Source: Pseudomonadales bacterium (GTDB taxonomy: Bacteria > Pseudomonadota > Gammaproteobacteria > Pseudomonadales > Ketobacteraceae). Taken from it: DNA of 35,973 bases. Under the pieces are notes generated by a model, which worked only from the letters and a program-made list of their open reading frames with translations, did not search any database and was not told where the DNA came from. The DNA lies in assembly GCA_020062665.1 (NCBI GenBank), contig JAGUVW010000020.1:1-35973 (forward strand). The letters are read 5' to 3'. This document shows, one piece after another, positions 1 to 7,598 of this stretch; position 1 is the first letter of the stretch, and every line of letters begins with the position of its first letter. The position numbers and the translations under genes are program-made.

Positions 1-327
1 CAGTTCGGCACCGGGCAGCGCCTGCAGGTCGCAGCGCCCCGGCCGGGCCTGGGCGATGGGATAGCCGGCGTCGATGTCACCGGCGTGAATCTGGCGTTCG
101 GCGCCATCGGCATCCGTCAGGTGCACCGATCCCTGCAGCAGGAAGTAGGCGTAAGGCTCCAGCCCCTGGCAACGCTGCAGCAGCACCGGCTCCAGCACTC
201 GCAGGGTCGCACAGGCGGGCACGATGGCCTTGAGCTGCGGCACCGTCCAGTCCATGAAATAGGACAACTGCTGCGCCACACGGTGCAGCGTTCCGATGTG
301 CACAGGAAGGGCGGGGGTTTGGCTCAT
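1..327 (-). CDS. Crp/Fnr-type cyclic nucleotide-binding protein (5' part only)
   Basis: Only the first 109 codons lie in the window; the gene runs off the left edge. The translation starts MSQTPALPVHIGTLHR and then shows a beta-roll pattern: hydrophobic strands, the segment YFLLQGSVHLTDADG at about residues 68-82, and a following IHAGDIDAGYP. This is the strand-turn-strand layout of the cNMP-binding domain found in Crp/Fnr regulators and in stand-alone cyclic-nucleotide sensors. The part that would show a DNA-binding helix-turn-helix or another output domain is outside the window, so the function beyond ligand sensing is unknown. No clear Shine-Dalgarno sequence precedes the ATG. A terminator-like hairpin separates it from the gene pair upstream, so it probably has its own promoter in 328-410. 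Confidence 0.75.
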   Translation of the reverse strand, partial: MSQTPALPVHIGTLHRVAQQLSYFMDWTVPQLKAIVPACATLRVLEPVLLQRCQGLEPYAYFLLQGSVHLTDADGAERQIHAGDIDAGYPIAQARPGRCDLQALPGAEL

Positions 328-410
328 GGCAAACCGTCTAGGGGTTCATTCACACAGGGCTGATGATTGCAGTATAGAAAGGGCTGGAAAAAGCGCGACC
401 TTTCGCGCGC

Positions 411-450
411 GTAAACAAAGCGGGACACCTCCGTGCTGGCAGGTGTCCCG
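411..450 (-). terminator. Rho-independent terminator after the secreted-protein gene
   Basis: A perfect 10-bp inverted repeat (CGGGACACCT at 421-430 and AGGTGTCCCG at 441-450) has a 10-nt loop. Read on the minus strand it is followed by the T-rich CTTTGTTTAC. It lies 20 bases past the stop of the gene at 471-1172, in the right orientation to end that transcript. Confidence 0.7.
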
Positions 451-470
451 TTTGCGGCAGTCACCAACAC

Positions 471-1172
471 TCAGTTTGCTGGCGCATCCACCTGCACGGC
501 CATCACTACACCGCCTTCATATTCGTGCTGATAGTTGCCGCCAAAGGCCGGGATAATGTCGCGCAGGCCGATGTGGGCACCGATCAGCGCCACGCCGCCC
601 TTGGACACGGCAAATTCGGCAACGTCCGGATCTTCGCCTTCTTCCACATCAAACGTGACCGTCAATGTGTTGCCCTGCTGCACCCAGGTGCCGGTTCCCA
701 CGAAATCCTCCTGTTCCATACCGATGTCGCTGGATGAGTTGGCAAACATTTCCACATCCACGTCGACACCTGAAATGGTGAAGGTCCCGTCGCTGGCGAA
801 GTGCAGATCCGCAATGCCCACCCAGAAGCCTACGCGGGCAAAGCCGTCCGCGACGCCCAGCCCGTTGCCTGGCATCTGGGTGTCGGCAGCGCTGTTCTTG
901 TGCGCGGCCAGAATCCAGCCCATGTCACGGAATTTGTAATATTTGTCGGACACGGAATCACTGGCCGCCTGGGCCGCTTCCAGCGCCGCGATGCGGCTGT
1001 TGTTGTCGTTGATCGCGGTGATCAGCGCCTGGAAATTGCCGTTGACCTGGCTGGCCTGCGCCGCCTGGCCTGATTGAAAGGTGGTGATGGAACCGACTTC
1101 CGCCGCAACGGCTGTACCGGCAAATACGGTGGCAATGGCGCTGGCCAGAATCATGTGCTTGACGTTTTTCAT
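471..1172 (-). CDS. Secreted protein with short N-terminal coiled coil, function unknown
   Basis: The 233-residue product begins with a classical Sec signal peptide (MKNVKHMILASAIATVFAGTA, cleavage likely after VAA near residue 24). A segment of about 35 residues follows (TTFQSGQAAQASQVNGNF to AALEAAQ). It resembles the short amphipathic helices seen at the base of trimeric fibre-like or surface proteins. The rest looks beta-rich, with many small and acidic residues and no cysteines. GGAGG sits 8 bases before the ATG. The gene starts 45 bases after the stop of the repeat lipoprotein upstream and shares its strand, so the two are probably co-transcribed. I do not recognise an enzymatic motif. 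A surface or periplasmic partner of the repeat lipoprotein is an inference from position only. Confidence 0.8.
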   Translation of the reverse strand: MKNVKHMILASAIATVFAGTAVAAEVGSITTFQSGQAAQASQVNGNFQALITAINDNNSRIAALEAAQAASDSVSDKYYKFRDMGWILAAHKNSAADTQMPGNGLGVADGFARVGFWVGIADLHFASDGTFTISGVDVDVEMFANSSSDIGMEQEDFVGTGTWVQQGNTLTVTFDVEEGEDPDVAEFAVSKGGVALIGAHIGLRDIIPAFGGNYQHEYEGGVVMAVQVDAPAN

Positions 1173-1217
1173 GTGGTTTTCCTCCGAAGAATAATTAGCT
1201 GTGGACAGGCGCCGGCG

Positions 1218-3191
1218 TTATTGCCAGTTGGCCTCATCCCAATTGAATTGATCCCAGACCGCACCGGTGGGCGGCGTTTCGCTTTCCACAAACGTGGCGC
1301 TGACGGTGCACGCGCCGGTGATCGAACCGGTGGTAAACGTGCTGCCCTCCAGCGTGCCGTCGCAACCACTGGCGCCCGCGATCTGGTAGCCCTGATCCGG
1401 TGTCAGCGTGAACGTGGTGCTGCCGCCATAGGCGACACTGCGCGCTGTCGGGCTGATGCTGCCGTTGGCGCCGGCACTGGTGCTGACTGTAATCTGGACC
1501 AGGCTGAAGGTGGCGCTGACGCTGCAGGCGCCGGTGATGGTGCCGGTGGTGTAAGTGGTGCCGTCGAGTGTGCCATCGCAGCCGGTGACGCTGGCAATTT
1601 CATAGCCGGTGTCGGTGCCCAGCGTGAAGCTGGTGCTGCTGCCGTGGGTGACATTCGTCGAGGCGGGATCGATGGAACCGCCGGTACCGGCACTGGCCGT
1701 GATGCTGTAGGAGCGCAAGGCAAAGGTTGCGCTGATGCTGCAAGCGGCGGTGATGGTGCCCGTGGTGTAGGTGTTGCCATTCAATGCACCATCGCAACCG
1801 CTGATGCTGGCAACCTCATAACCCGTGTCAGGCGTGACGGTGAATGCAGTAGTGCTGCCATGATTCACTGATGCAGACGTGGGGCTGATGGCGCCGTTGG
1901 CACCGGCTTCCACGCTGACGGTGTAGCTGTTGATGGCAAAGGTCGCGCTCACCGTGCAGGCGCCAGTGATGGTGCCGGTGGTGTAAACCCCGTTCTCCAG
2001 TGTGCCGTCGCAACCGGTGACGTTGGCGATGCTGTAGCCCGGATCCGGATTGATTTCGAAACTGGTGCTGTCACCGTGTACCACGGTTTGCTGCTCCGGC
2101 GCGATGCTGCCACCGGTGCTGGCCTGGGTTGCAACCACGTATTCGTTGAGCGCAAAGCTGACATCGATCGTGCAGTTTGCCGTGATCGTGCCGGTGGTGT
2201 AAGTGTTGCCTTCCAGTTCACCGCCACAGCCTGTGATGCTACCGACGTTGTAGCCTTCGCTCGGTGTCAGTGTGAACGTGGCCGTGCCGCCGCTGAGGAC
2301 ATTGGCACTCTGAGGGCTGACGCTGCCGTTTTCACCCACGCTGTCAAATGCGGCGACGTACACGGCCACGGCAGCGAAATCGGTGTTCTGCTGCGCGAAG
2401 GTGCCAATCGCGTCCGCCAGTGTGTTGCCGCCGATCTGCAATTCGTCTTCGCCCACGGCCACGGCTTCACCGCCAGCCTGGCCATCGATGGCGCCATCGG
2501 TCATGTCCGACACCAGCGCCTTGATCACCACGAACGGATCAGCACCGGGCGCAACGGTACTCGCCAGCTGCGACAGGCCACCGAGCACGGCAGCATACGC
2601 CAGCTGCTGCGCGTCGGCACCCGTGGTATCCGCCGGATTCGCCGGCACGGTCACCAGTGGATCGAACCCTACTGACAGCACCTCCGCCAGCGTGTTGCGG
2701 CCCGCGTTCAAGCCTTGCTCCACCGTCGCGCCTGGATTGCTCGCTATATGCTCGCGCGTCACCTGCACCAGCAGATCCGTCAGCGGCGTCACCGCGACCG
2801 TCTCGGCGCCTTCCGGCAGAAAGCTGTTGAGTTCACCAGCGGTGACGGTATTGCCCGACGCTTCGTCGGTGTAAGACCCTCCAGTGGACACCACCGCCAG
2901 CGGACGCGGTTCGGCGGCATCGATTTGCGCGCTCCAGTTGCCGTCGCTGTCGGTCTGGATCGGCCCCGCCACCCGTGCGCCGGCAGTACCGTTTGCGTTG
3001 AGGCGATACACGTTGATAGTGGCACCGGCCACCGGCCCCTTGCTCACCAGGCCGCCGACCTCTTCCAGCACCGGCGTGGTGCCGCCACCGCCCCCGCCAC
3101 CACCGGACGAGCCGGAACTTTTCGAGCTGCCGCCGCAGGCAAGCAATAGCAGGGGAATGGCGCAGACCACGCCAAGGCGAAGTATTCTCAC
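1218..3191 (-). CDS. Surface lipoprotein with five 72-residue tandem repeats
   Basis: I start this at the GTG at 3191, which has GGAGG five bases upstream and gives a compact lipoprotein signal (VRILRLGVVC then LLLLAC, lipidated Cys19). An in-frame ATG at 3272 also has GGAG five bases upstream and would add 27 residues before the signal, so it cannot be excluded. After the Cys comes a Ser/Gly linker with eight consecutive glycines. A domain of about 230 residues follows, opening VGGLVSKGPVAGATINVY, a beta-sandwich-like pattern common at the start of bacterial surface lipoproteins. Five tandem repeats cover about residues 278-637, each with a conserved pair of cysteines (GCDG then GAC or similar) likely to form a disulfide. 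They resemble InlB-B-type or other bacterial surface repeats. The protein ends in a Trp-rich tail (VWDQFNWDEANWQ). The role is probably adhesion or surface structure; the ligand is unknown. Confidence 0.85.
   Translation of the reverse strand: MRILRLGVVCAIPLLLLACGGSSKSSGSSGGGGGGGGTTPVLEEVGGLVSKGPVAGATINVYRLNANGTAGARVAGPIQTDSDGNWSAQIDAAEPRPLAVVSTGGSYTDEASGNTVTAGELNSFLPEGAETVAVTPLTDLLVQVTREHIASNPGATVEQGLNAGRNTLAEVLSVGFDPLVTVPANPADTTGADAQQLAYAAVLGGLSQLASTVAPGADPFVVIKALVSDMTDGAIDGQAGGEAVAVGEDELQIGGNTLADAIGTFAQQNTDFAAVAVYVAAFDSVGENGSVSPQSANVLSGGTATFTLTPSEGYNVGSITGCGGELEGNTYTTGTITANCTIDVSFALNEYVVATQASTGGSIAPEQQTVVHGDSTSFEINPDPGYSIANVTGCDGTLENGVYTTGTITGACTVSATFAINSYTVSVEAGANGAISPTSASVNHGSTTAFTVTPDTGYEVASISGCDGALNGNTYTTGTITAACSISATFALRSYSITASAGTGGSIDPASTNVTHGSSTSFTLGTDTGYEIASVTGCDGTLDGTTYTTGTITGACSVSATFSLVQITVSTSAGANGSISPTARSVAYGGSTTFTLTPDQGYQIAGASGCDGTLEGSTFTTGSITGACTVSATFVESETPPTGAVWDQFNWDEANWQ
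1281..2360 (-). repeat. Five tandem 216-bp coding repeats
   Basis: Five consecutive in-frame units of 216 bp (72 codons) lie inside the repeat lipoprotein gene. Shared landmarks in each translated unit are G(S/A)I(S/D/A)P near the start, a central GY, the GC-G pair, YTTGTIT or a close variant, and a second Cys before a V/I-S-A/V-T/S-F end. The first and last units are the most divergent. The period makes copy-number change by recombination or slippage possible. Confidence 0.9.
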
Positions 3192-3281
3192 AGAAACCTC
3201 CAACGGTGATGGCAATTGTTCAAGGCAAAGCAAACCCCGGGTCGTGGCGCACCCTGAGGAAGAATTGATCATGATTTCTCC

Positions 3282-3308
3282 AGTATAGACAGCCTGAATG
3301 GATTGCAA
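3282..3308 (-). promoter_or_regulatory. Weak candidate promoter for the repeat lipoprotein
   Basis: On the minus strand TTGCAA (3303-3308) is followed after 15 bases by TATACT (3282-3287). The -10 is good but the spacer is shorter than the usual 17. If used, transcription would begin near 3275. That leaves almost no leader for the ATG at 3272 and about 85 bases before the GTG at 3191, which favours the GTG start. Confidence 0.3.
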
Positions 3309-3435
3309 GGCCGATGAATGTCGTTCACAAAAATTTCACCGGCACAGAAAAATGCCACTGAACGCGCCGGCCACGCGCCCGGTCTACACTTGAAACATCT
3401 GCGCAGGGACGAGCGCGCACTACGCCGGAGCCTTC

Positions 3436-4590
3436 ATGACCGCAAGCCCCCGTCGCTGGAACAACCCACTGGACTGGCGACCCATCGATCGTCACATGCT
3501 GCTGGGCACCCTGTTGCTGCTGGTGCCGCTGGTGTTTGGCGGCTGGCTGGCGGGCACCCTGTGGCTGGCGCCGTCGTATCTGAACGCATCAGTGGCCAAG
3601 GGCCTGATGGTGCTGTTTGGCATTCACGGTGTGGTGCTGCTAGTCCTCCTGTTGCAGGCACTGCGTCGGCGCCGCACTGAAACGGAATGGCCACTGCTGG
3701 AAAACGTCGTCATCATTTCCTTCGTCGTATCCATCCTGGCGGGCAGCTACGCCGCCGGCACCCAGTACACCCAGGGCCTGCTGGTGCTGTTTCTGGGCTT
3801 CAACATTGCGTCGGCGCTCACCAGCATTCGCAAGATCTATGTGGCCTATGTCTGCGTGTGCGCCGTGCTACTGGTGATTGCTATAGTGGATTTCACCGGC
3901 GCGACACCCCACGCCCCCCTGTTCAGCCGGCCACCCCTGGAAGCTGACGGCTCCCTCACCACCGCCTGGCTGATCTTCCAGGTCATGGTGGCGGCGGTGC
4001 TGCTGGCGCTCACCCGCATCACCATCGCCGTGATCAATCGCTGGGTGGAGCGGGAAAATCTCTACCGGGAAATGTCCAGCATCGACGGCCTGACCCGCCT
4101 CACCAACCGCCGCTCCTTCATCGAGCGGGGCCAGAGCGAAATCCGCCGCGCCCAGCGTGCTGCCCTGCACAACGTGGCCTGCGTGCTGGCGGATCTGGAT
4201 CACTTCAAGTCCATCAACGACACCTGGGGCCATCACGTCGGCGATGAGGTGCTGGTGGCGGCCTCGAACATCCTGATGGAAAACACCCGCGAGTACGACG
4301 AAGTGGGGCGCTACGGCGGCGAGGAGTTCGCCATCCTGATGCCCGGCCTGTCCCTGGCGGAAGCCAGCGCCGCCGCCGAACGCATCCGGGATAAAATCGC
4401 CGGCACCCCGGTGCTGGTGGACGGCCAGGCCATCCATTTCACCGCCAGTTTCGGGGTCGCCTGCTTCCCTGCCCTGGGAGTCGACTCCCTGAATGAGCTG
4501 CTCAAGGCCGCCGACCGCGCCCTGTACCAGGCCAAGGATCAGGGGCGCAACCGGGTGGTGACGGTTCTCGACGGTCAGCCAACCGATTGA
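3436..4590 (+). CDS. Membrane-bound diguanylate cyclase (GGDEF domain)
   Basis: The 384-residue protein makes c-di-GMP from two GTP. The N-terminal half has about six hydrophobic segments (roughly 20-45, 55-76, 90-108, 112-127, 135-152 and 177-200), so it is an integral membrane sensor of unknown ligand. The C-terminal GGDEF domain begins at about residue 213 (SSIDGLTRLTNRR). It has LADLDHFKSINDTWGH at 251-266 for metal and nucleotide binding, and the active-site GGEEF at 294-298. An intact RxxD product-inhibition site (REYD, 285-288) sits exactly five residues before GGEEF. The enzyme should therefore be active and feedback-inhibited. GGAG sits a few bases before the ATG. It is divergent from the surface lipoprotein gene, a plausible c-di-GMP-responsive surface function, but that link is inference. 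Confidence 0.95.
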   Translation: MTASPRRWNNPLDWRPIDRHMLLGTLLLLVPLVFGGWLAGTLWLAPSYLNASVAKGLMVLFGIHGVVLLVLLLQALRRRRTETEWPLLENVVIISFVVSILAGSYAAGTQYTQGLLVLFLGFNIASALTSIRKIYVAYVCVCAVLLVIAIVDFTGATPHAPLFSRPPLEADGSLTTAWLIFQVMVAAVLLALTRITIAVINRWVERENLYREMSSIDGLTRLTNRRSFIERGQSEIRRAQRAALHNVACVLADLDHFKSINDTWGHHVGDEVLVAASNILMENTREYDEVGRYGGEEFAILMPGLSLAEASAAAERIRDKIAGTPVLVDGQAIHFTASFGVACFPALGVDSLNELLKAADRALYQAKDQGRNRVVTVLDGQPTD

Positions 4591-4659
4591 TTTTCAAGCC
4601 TTCGCCGATATTCCCCAGCAGACTTCCATGACAGGCCGATGACGATCCGGTGAAGATGC

Positions 4660-4690
4660 TTGTCATCCCACCGTTGCCCTTTGGTAGAAT
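4660..4690 (+). promoter_or_regulatory. Weak candidate promoter for the acidic-linker lipoprotein
   Basis: TTGTCA (4660-4665) and TAGAAT (4685-4690) are separated by 19 bases. Both hexamers match sigma-70 elements at five of six positions, but the spacer is long. The position, 47 bases before the chosen ATG, is reasonable. Confidence 0.3.
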
Positions 4691-4736
4691 GACCGGACGA
4701 CCATTGACCAGAAGAACAATAATCAGGGGATTCGTC

Positions 4737-5954
4737 ATGGCTGTTGTAGTGCGGGCGTGTCTGTTGTTGTTATCCGTTTTCCTCGTGTCTGCCTGTGGCA
4801 GCGAGGATGTTGCTCAACCCGGCGCAAGCCGCAGCAGTAGCGTCGAGGCCGATGGCCGCGACACGCCAGCGCCGCCCGACAACCCCGGCGATGACAGTTC
4901 CGGCGGCCCTGATTCCACCCCGCCCCCGCAGGACGATGAAGTGATTCCACCGCCCACGGACGATCCCGAGGATGAGGAACCCGTGGAAGAAGACCCGATC
5001 GACGAAACGCCTGATGAGGACGTGCCGCCCGTCGACGTTCCGGATGACGAGGTTGAACCGCCGCCGCAGGCCACCCTCGACACCAATATCTTTTTCCCCG
5101 TCATTCCCGGCATGCAGCTGTATTTCGACAACAACCCGGTGCCCACCGTGCTGGGCGCAGGCCAACTGATGGGTACCGACCTCGCGTATCCGCTGCAGCA
5201 CGACGACATCCTGAGCAACTATTTCACCAGCACCGCCGCCACCGTGGGTCTGAAAGGCATTCACGTGCTGCTGATCGATAATGCCAACCCGGTTTACCTG
5301 AACATGGTTTTCAACGAAAGCCGCCCCATCCTGGGCAACGCGGCGTCTTACGACACGACGGGCTCGGCGGTGATCCGCGTGACAGGTGTGCCGATTTCCT
5401 TCCGCTTTCCCGTGCGCCTGACTGCCACCCTGGCGGCCGATGAATGGGTGAACATTGGCGGACTGGCGCCGCAACCTGCGCGTCGCATCCAGATCACCCA
5501 ACGCCTTGCCGTATCCTGGCTGCAGCGGGTGGCGCTGCTGCTGGCCTATCCCTGGCTGGCGCCGATCTTCGATCCGGTGGCCTTCAGCCTGCAGCTGGTA
5601 CCCGGCATCGGTGTGGTGGGCGTGCAGATGGGGAATCTGAGCACTCAGGTGCAGTCACTTGCCGGCGTGCCGGAGCCGCTGGTGTTTGCCGTGCTGCGCA
5701 ACGGGCCCATTGGTGGCAGCGCGCCGCAAACCCTGCTGGTAGACGGTGAGGCGATTACCGATATGGCATCGGCGCCGGAGATTTTCTACCGCACCGCCGC
5801 CACGGACTGGCTGGATGTCGCATTCGACGAAACCGGCAGCTGGCGCGCCCGCATCACCCGCAGCGATCTGGCGCGGGGCATTCACGCCGCCACCGTGCGC
5901 TTCGGCACCGGTGATCAGGCCCGCGATGTGACGGTGAGTCTGATGGTGGAGTGA
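4737..5954 (+). CDS. Lipoprotein with acidic proline-rich linker, function unknown
   Basis: I use the ATG at 4737, preceded by AGGGG at a normal distance. It yields a textbook lipoprotein signal (MAVVVRACLL, then FLVSAC with lipidated Cys20). An earlier in-frame ATG at 4650 would bury this signal behind 29 residues and overlaps the candidate promoter. After the Cys come about 90 residues dominated by Pro, Asp and Glu, probably an extended spacer holding the rest away from the membrane. Residues from about 115 to 405 form a folded, mainly beta region without cysteines (opening TNIFFPVIPGMQLYFDN, and containing a hydrophobic stretch LQRVALLLAYPWLAPIF at about residues 260-280). I recognise no family. 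It is convergent with the reverse transcriptase gene, with only 27 bases between the stops. Confidence 0.8.
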   Translation: MAVVVRACLLLLSVFLVSACGSEDVAQPGASRSSSVEADGRDTPAPPDNPGDDSSGGPDSTPPPQDDEVIPPPTDDPEDEEPVEEDPIDETPDEDVPPVDVPDDEVEPPPQATLDTNIFFPVIPGMQLYFDNNPVPTVLGAGQLMGTDLAYPLQHDDILSNYFTSTAATVGLKGIHVLLIDNANPVYLNMVFNESRPILGNAASYDTTGSAVIRVTGVPISFRFPVRLTATLAADEWVNIGGLAPQPARRIQITQRLAVSWLQRVALLLAYPWLAPIFDPVAFSLQLVPGIGVVGVQMGNLSTQVQSLAGVPEPLVFAVLRNGPIGGSAPQTLLVDGEAITDMASAPEIFYRTAATDWLDVAFDETGSWRARITRSDLARGIHAATVRFGTGDQARDVTVSLMVE

Positions 5955-5981
5955 CACGTCATCACGCTTGTCATTCCGCCG

Positions 5982-7274
5982 TCACTGACTCCAGTCGATG
6001 CGCTCGAACAGCCGTTGCAGTTTTTCGGCTCGCGCGGGATTCAACTGCCGGCACCACTCGATACGCCCGCGCAGATGGGCACGATAGTCCGTCACCTCCG
6101 CGTGATGCTGCGATCGCCATCCCTGCTGCACGTTATTGTGCAGCTCTGCCTTGAGCCGATCGAATTCCCGTCGCGGCAGATTCAGTTGCTGATTCACACA
6201 GATGCCCGTCACCTGCTGCCGTTGTGACGCCGCCATGCAGCGCGACTTGCGGTGATTGAGGCAGAAACCTTCCTCGCGCACGATGGCGCCGACGCGCTGT
6301 TCGATCTGGCGGAACTGACGCTGCAAATGCATTCCGCCTGACAACACCAGATCATCTGCGTACCGGCTGTAATGGGCGTTCAGCTTGCGCGCATAACCCG
6401 CCAGACGCCGATCAATTCCCGCCAGCGCAAAGTGACTGAGCAGCGGCGACGACGGCGCACCCTGGGGCAGATGATTCTGCTGCGCCAGTTCCTGCTGCCG
6501 TGCCGACAGTTCCAGCCGCTGCAGCACTGTGCGCGGTACGCGATGGGTGCACAGCCCCAGCAGATCACGGCACAGCGCCTCGCCATAGCCGAGCGCGCGA
6601 AAGGCGCGGTAGACATGGCCACCGTGCACATGCAGAAAACAATCACTCAGATCAAAGCGCAACACCATCGGCTGACCCACATGCAGGGCAGCATGTTGCA
6701 GCGCCCCGCGCTCCGCCACAAAACCGAATGCAGCAGGATGCAACGGCAGATGCTGCAGCATGTCATCATGGATGCGGCGCTGAATATCTTTCAGCGTAGG
6801 CTTGGGTGCTTCGATCAAACGCACTCCGCCATCGCGCTTGGCCAGCGTGGCAATATGATAGTGACGGATTTTTTCCAGCGCCGACGCGGACGCATAATTG
6901 CTGCGATCGGCAAACCAGTCCAGATCGGCAATGCTCACTCCCAGCCACTGCGCCAGCTCACCCGGTGACGACAACTGCGGCACTGCAGGATGCAGCGGCA
7001 ATTGAGCAGGGGGCGTCAAAGAAAAGTGGCGAATGCGCGGCTGAAACTGCTGGCGAATGCGCGCCAGCCGCATATCGTTGCCCAGAAATTCCACCAGCTC
7101 GGCGTGCGTGGGCGCAACAGAAAAATGTCGCCGCACCCGCTGGGCGAAAGGCTTGATCCAGGGCGCCTCATCACCCAGGGCGACGACGATGCGCTCAGAC
7201 AACGCCGCCGGCTGCCAGTCACCGGCCAGGCACACATCTGCGAAGGAAGAAAAGAAATAGCGACGTCGAGGCAT
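5982..7274 (-). CDS. Retron-type reverse transcriptase
   Basis: From the ATG at 7274 the protein has 430 residues. The RT core shows the first catalytic Asp in FDLSDCF (D208), LPQGAPSSP at 269-277, the YADD box at 305-308 and VTGICVN at 355-361. The last is the VTG motif typical of retron RTs. The retron NAxxH motif appears as HAALH (194-198), with His for Asn. About 140 residues precede the core, much longer than E. coli retron RTs but like the roughly 485-residue myxobacterial Mx162 type. The open frame continues to a TTG at 7490, but that start lies inside a promoter and the intervening 72 codons overlap strong RNA stem-loops. I therefore take the first later Met that leaves the RNA free. 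No clear Shine-Dalgarno precedes it; the ATG at 7394 is the alternative. The enzyme would copy its own structured RNA into msDNA, usually for phage defence. No effector gene is adjacent. Confidence 0.9.
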   Translation of the reverse strand: MPRRRYFFSSFADVCLAGDWQPAALSERIVVALGDEAPWIKPFAQRVRRHFSVAPTHAELVEFLGNDMRLARIRQQFQPRIRHFSLTPPAQLPLHPAVPQLSSPGELAQWLGVSIADLDWFADRSNYASASALEKIRHYHIATLAKRDGGVRLIEAPKPTLKDIQRRIHDDMLQHLPLHPAAFGFVAERGALQHAALHVGQPMVLRFDLSDCFLHVHGGHVYRAFRALGYGEALCRDLLGLCTHRVPRTVLQRLELSARQQELAQQNHLPQGAPSSPLLSHFALAGIDRRLAGYARKLNAHYSRYADDLVLSGGMHLQRQFRQIEQRVGAIVREEGFCLNHRKSRCMAASQRQQVTGICVNQQLNLPRREFDRLKAELHNNVQQGWRSQHHAEVTDYRAHLRGRIEWCRQLNPARAEKLQRLFERIDWSQ

Positions 7275-7301
7275 AAAGTCCGGTTGCGCAGCGAAAGGAC
7301 T

Positions 7302-7473
7302 GGTGGTTGCCAACCCGTTCCGCTGCACAACCGTCACGGTGCGAGACGACGACCCTTGTGTGAACCTGACTGCACGGAGTGCAGCGCCGTTCATACGATG
7401 AAATGACGCGTATTCATCATCCTTGGGGTAACCCCAAAGTGTGTTGTGCGGGGACAACACTCGCTCAGGCACC
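7302..7473 (-). ncRNA. Candidate retron msr-msd RNA
   Basis: Minus-strand RNA starting about seven bases after a near-consensus -10. In order it shows: GAGCGAG (7466-7460 region), like the AGCGAG that holds the branching G of retron Eco1; hairpin 1, 7 bp with a 6-nt loop (GTGTTGT/ACAACAC, 7441-7460); hairpin 2, 8 bp with a 3-nt loop (7421-7439); hairpin 3 with one bulge (7397-7418); hairpin 4 (CTGCAC-TCC-GTGCAG, 7370-7384), which competes with a longer stem CGCTGCAC/GTGCAGCG (7379-7386 with 7321-7328); and a CACAA/TTGTG-closed hairpin (7326-7360). A possible a1/a2 closing stem pairs 7468-7476 with 7302-7311 (8 pairs, one mismatch, one bulge); another pairs CCTGA at 7465-7469 with TCAGG at 7365-7369. 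The exact ends are inferred, and the closing stem is the weakest part. Confidence 0.55.
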
Positions 7474-7479
7474 GCCGCC

Positions 7480-7509
7480 ATCATACTCAACCGGTGTGCG
7501 CCCTGTCAC
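7480..7509 (-). promoter_or_regulatory. Candidate sigma-70 promoter of the retron
   Basis: On the minus strand GTGACA (7504-7509, five of six to consensus) and TATGAT (7480-7485, five of six) are separated by 18 bases. The predicted start near 7473 would place the GAGCGAG element and first hairpin at the very 5' end of the transcript, as expected for a retron RNA. Confidence 0.6.
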
Positions 7510-7535
7510 CCGCAGCACAGGTGCGGCCGGTCGAG

Positions 7536-7551
7536 CGGGCGGATCCGCCCG
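7536..7551. promoter_or_regulatory. 16-bp perfect palindrome upstream of the retron promoter
   Basis: CGGGCGGATCCGCCCG reads the same on both strands. It lies 27 bases upstream of the candidate retron -35 and about 95 bases upstream of the divergent lipoprotein gene. It could be an operator; nothing identifies the binding protein. Confidence 0.35.
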
Positions 7552-7598
7552 TCGCGTCAACCATTGCACGCGCTCCTGCAAACCGGTCATAGTGCTGC

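Noticed and set aside
1281-2360. Possible CRISPR-like array because of regular repeats
   Set aside because: The 216-bp period is in-frame coding repetition of a 72-residue protein unit, not short repeats with spacers.
7465-7590. A 41-codon minus-strand frame (MTGLQERVQW...) upstream of the retron RNA
   Set aside because: It has no ribosome-binding site, overlaps the promoter and palindrome, and has no recognisable features. Its stop falls in the first bases of the candidate RNA, probably by chance.
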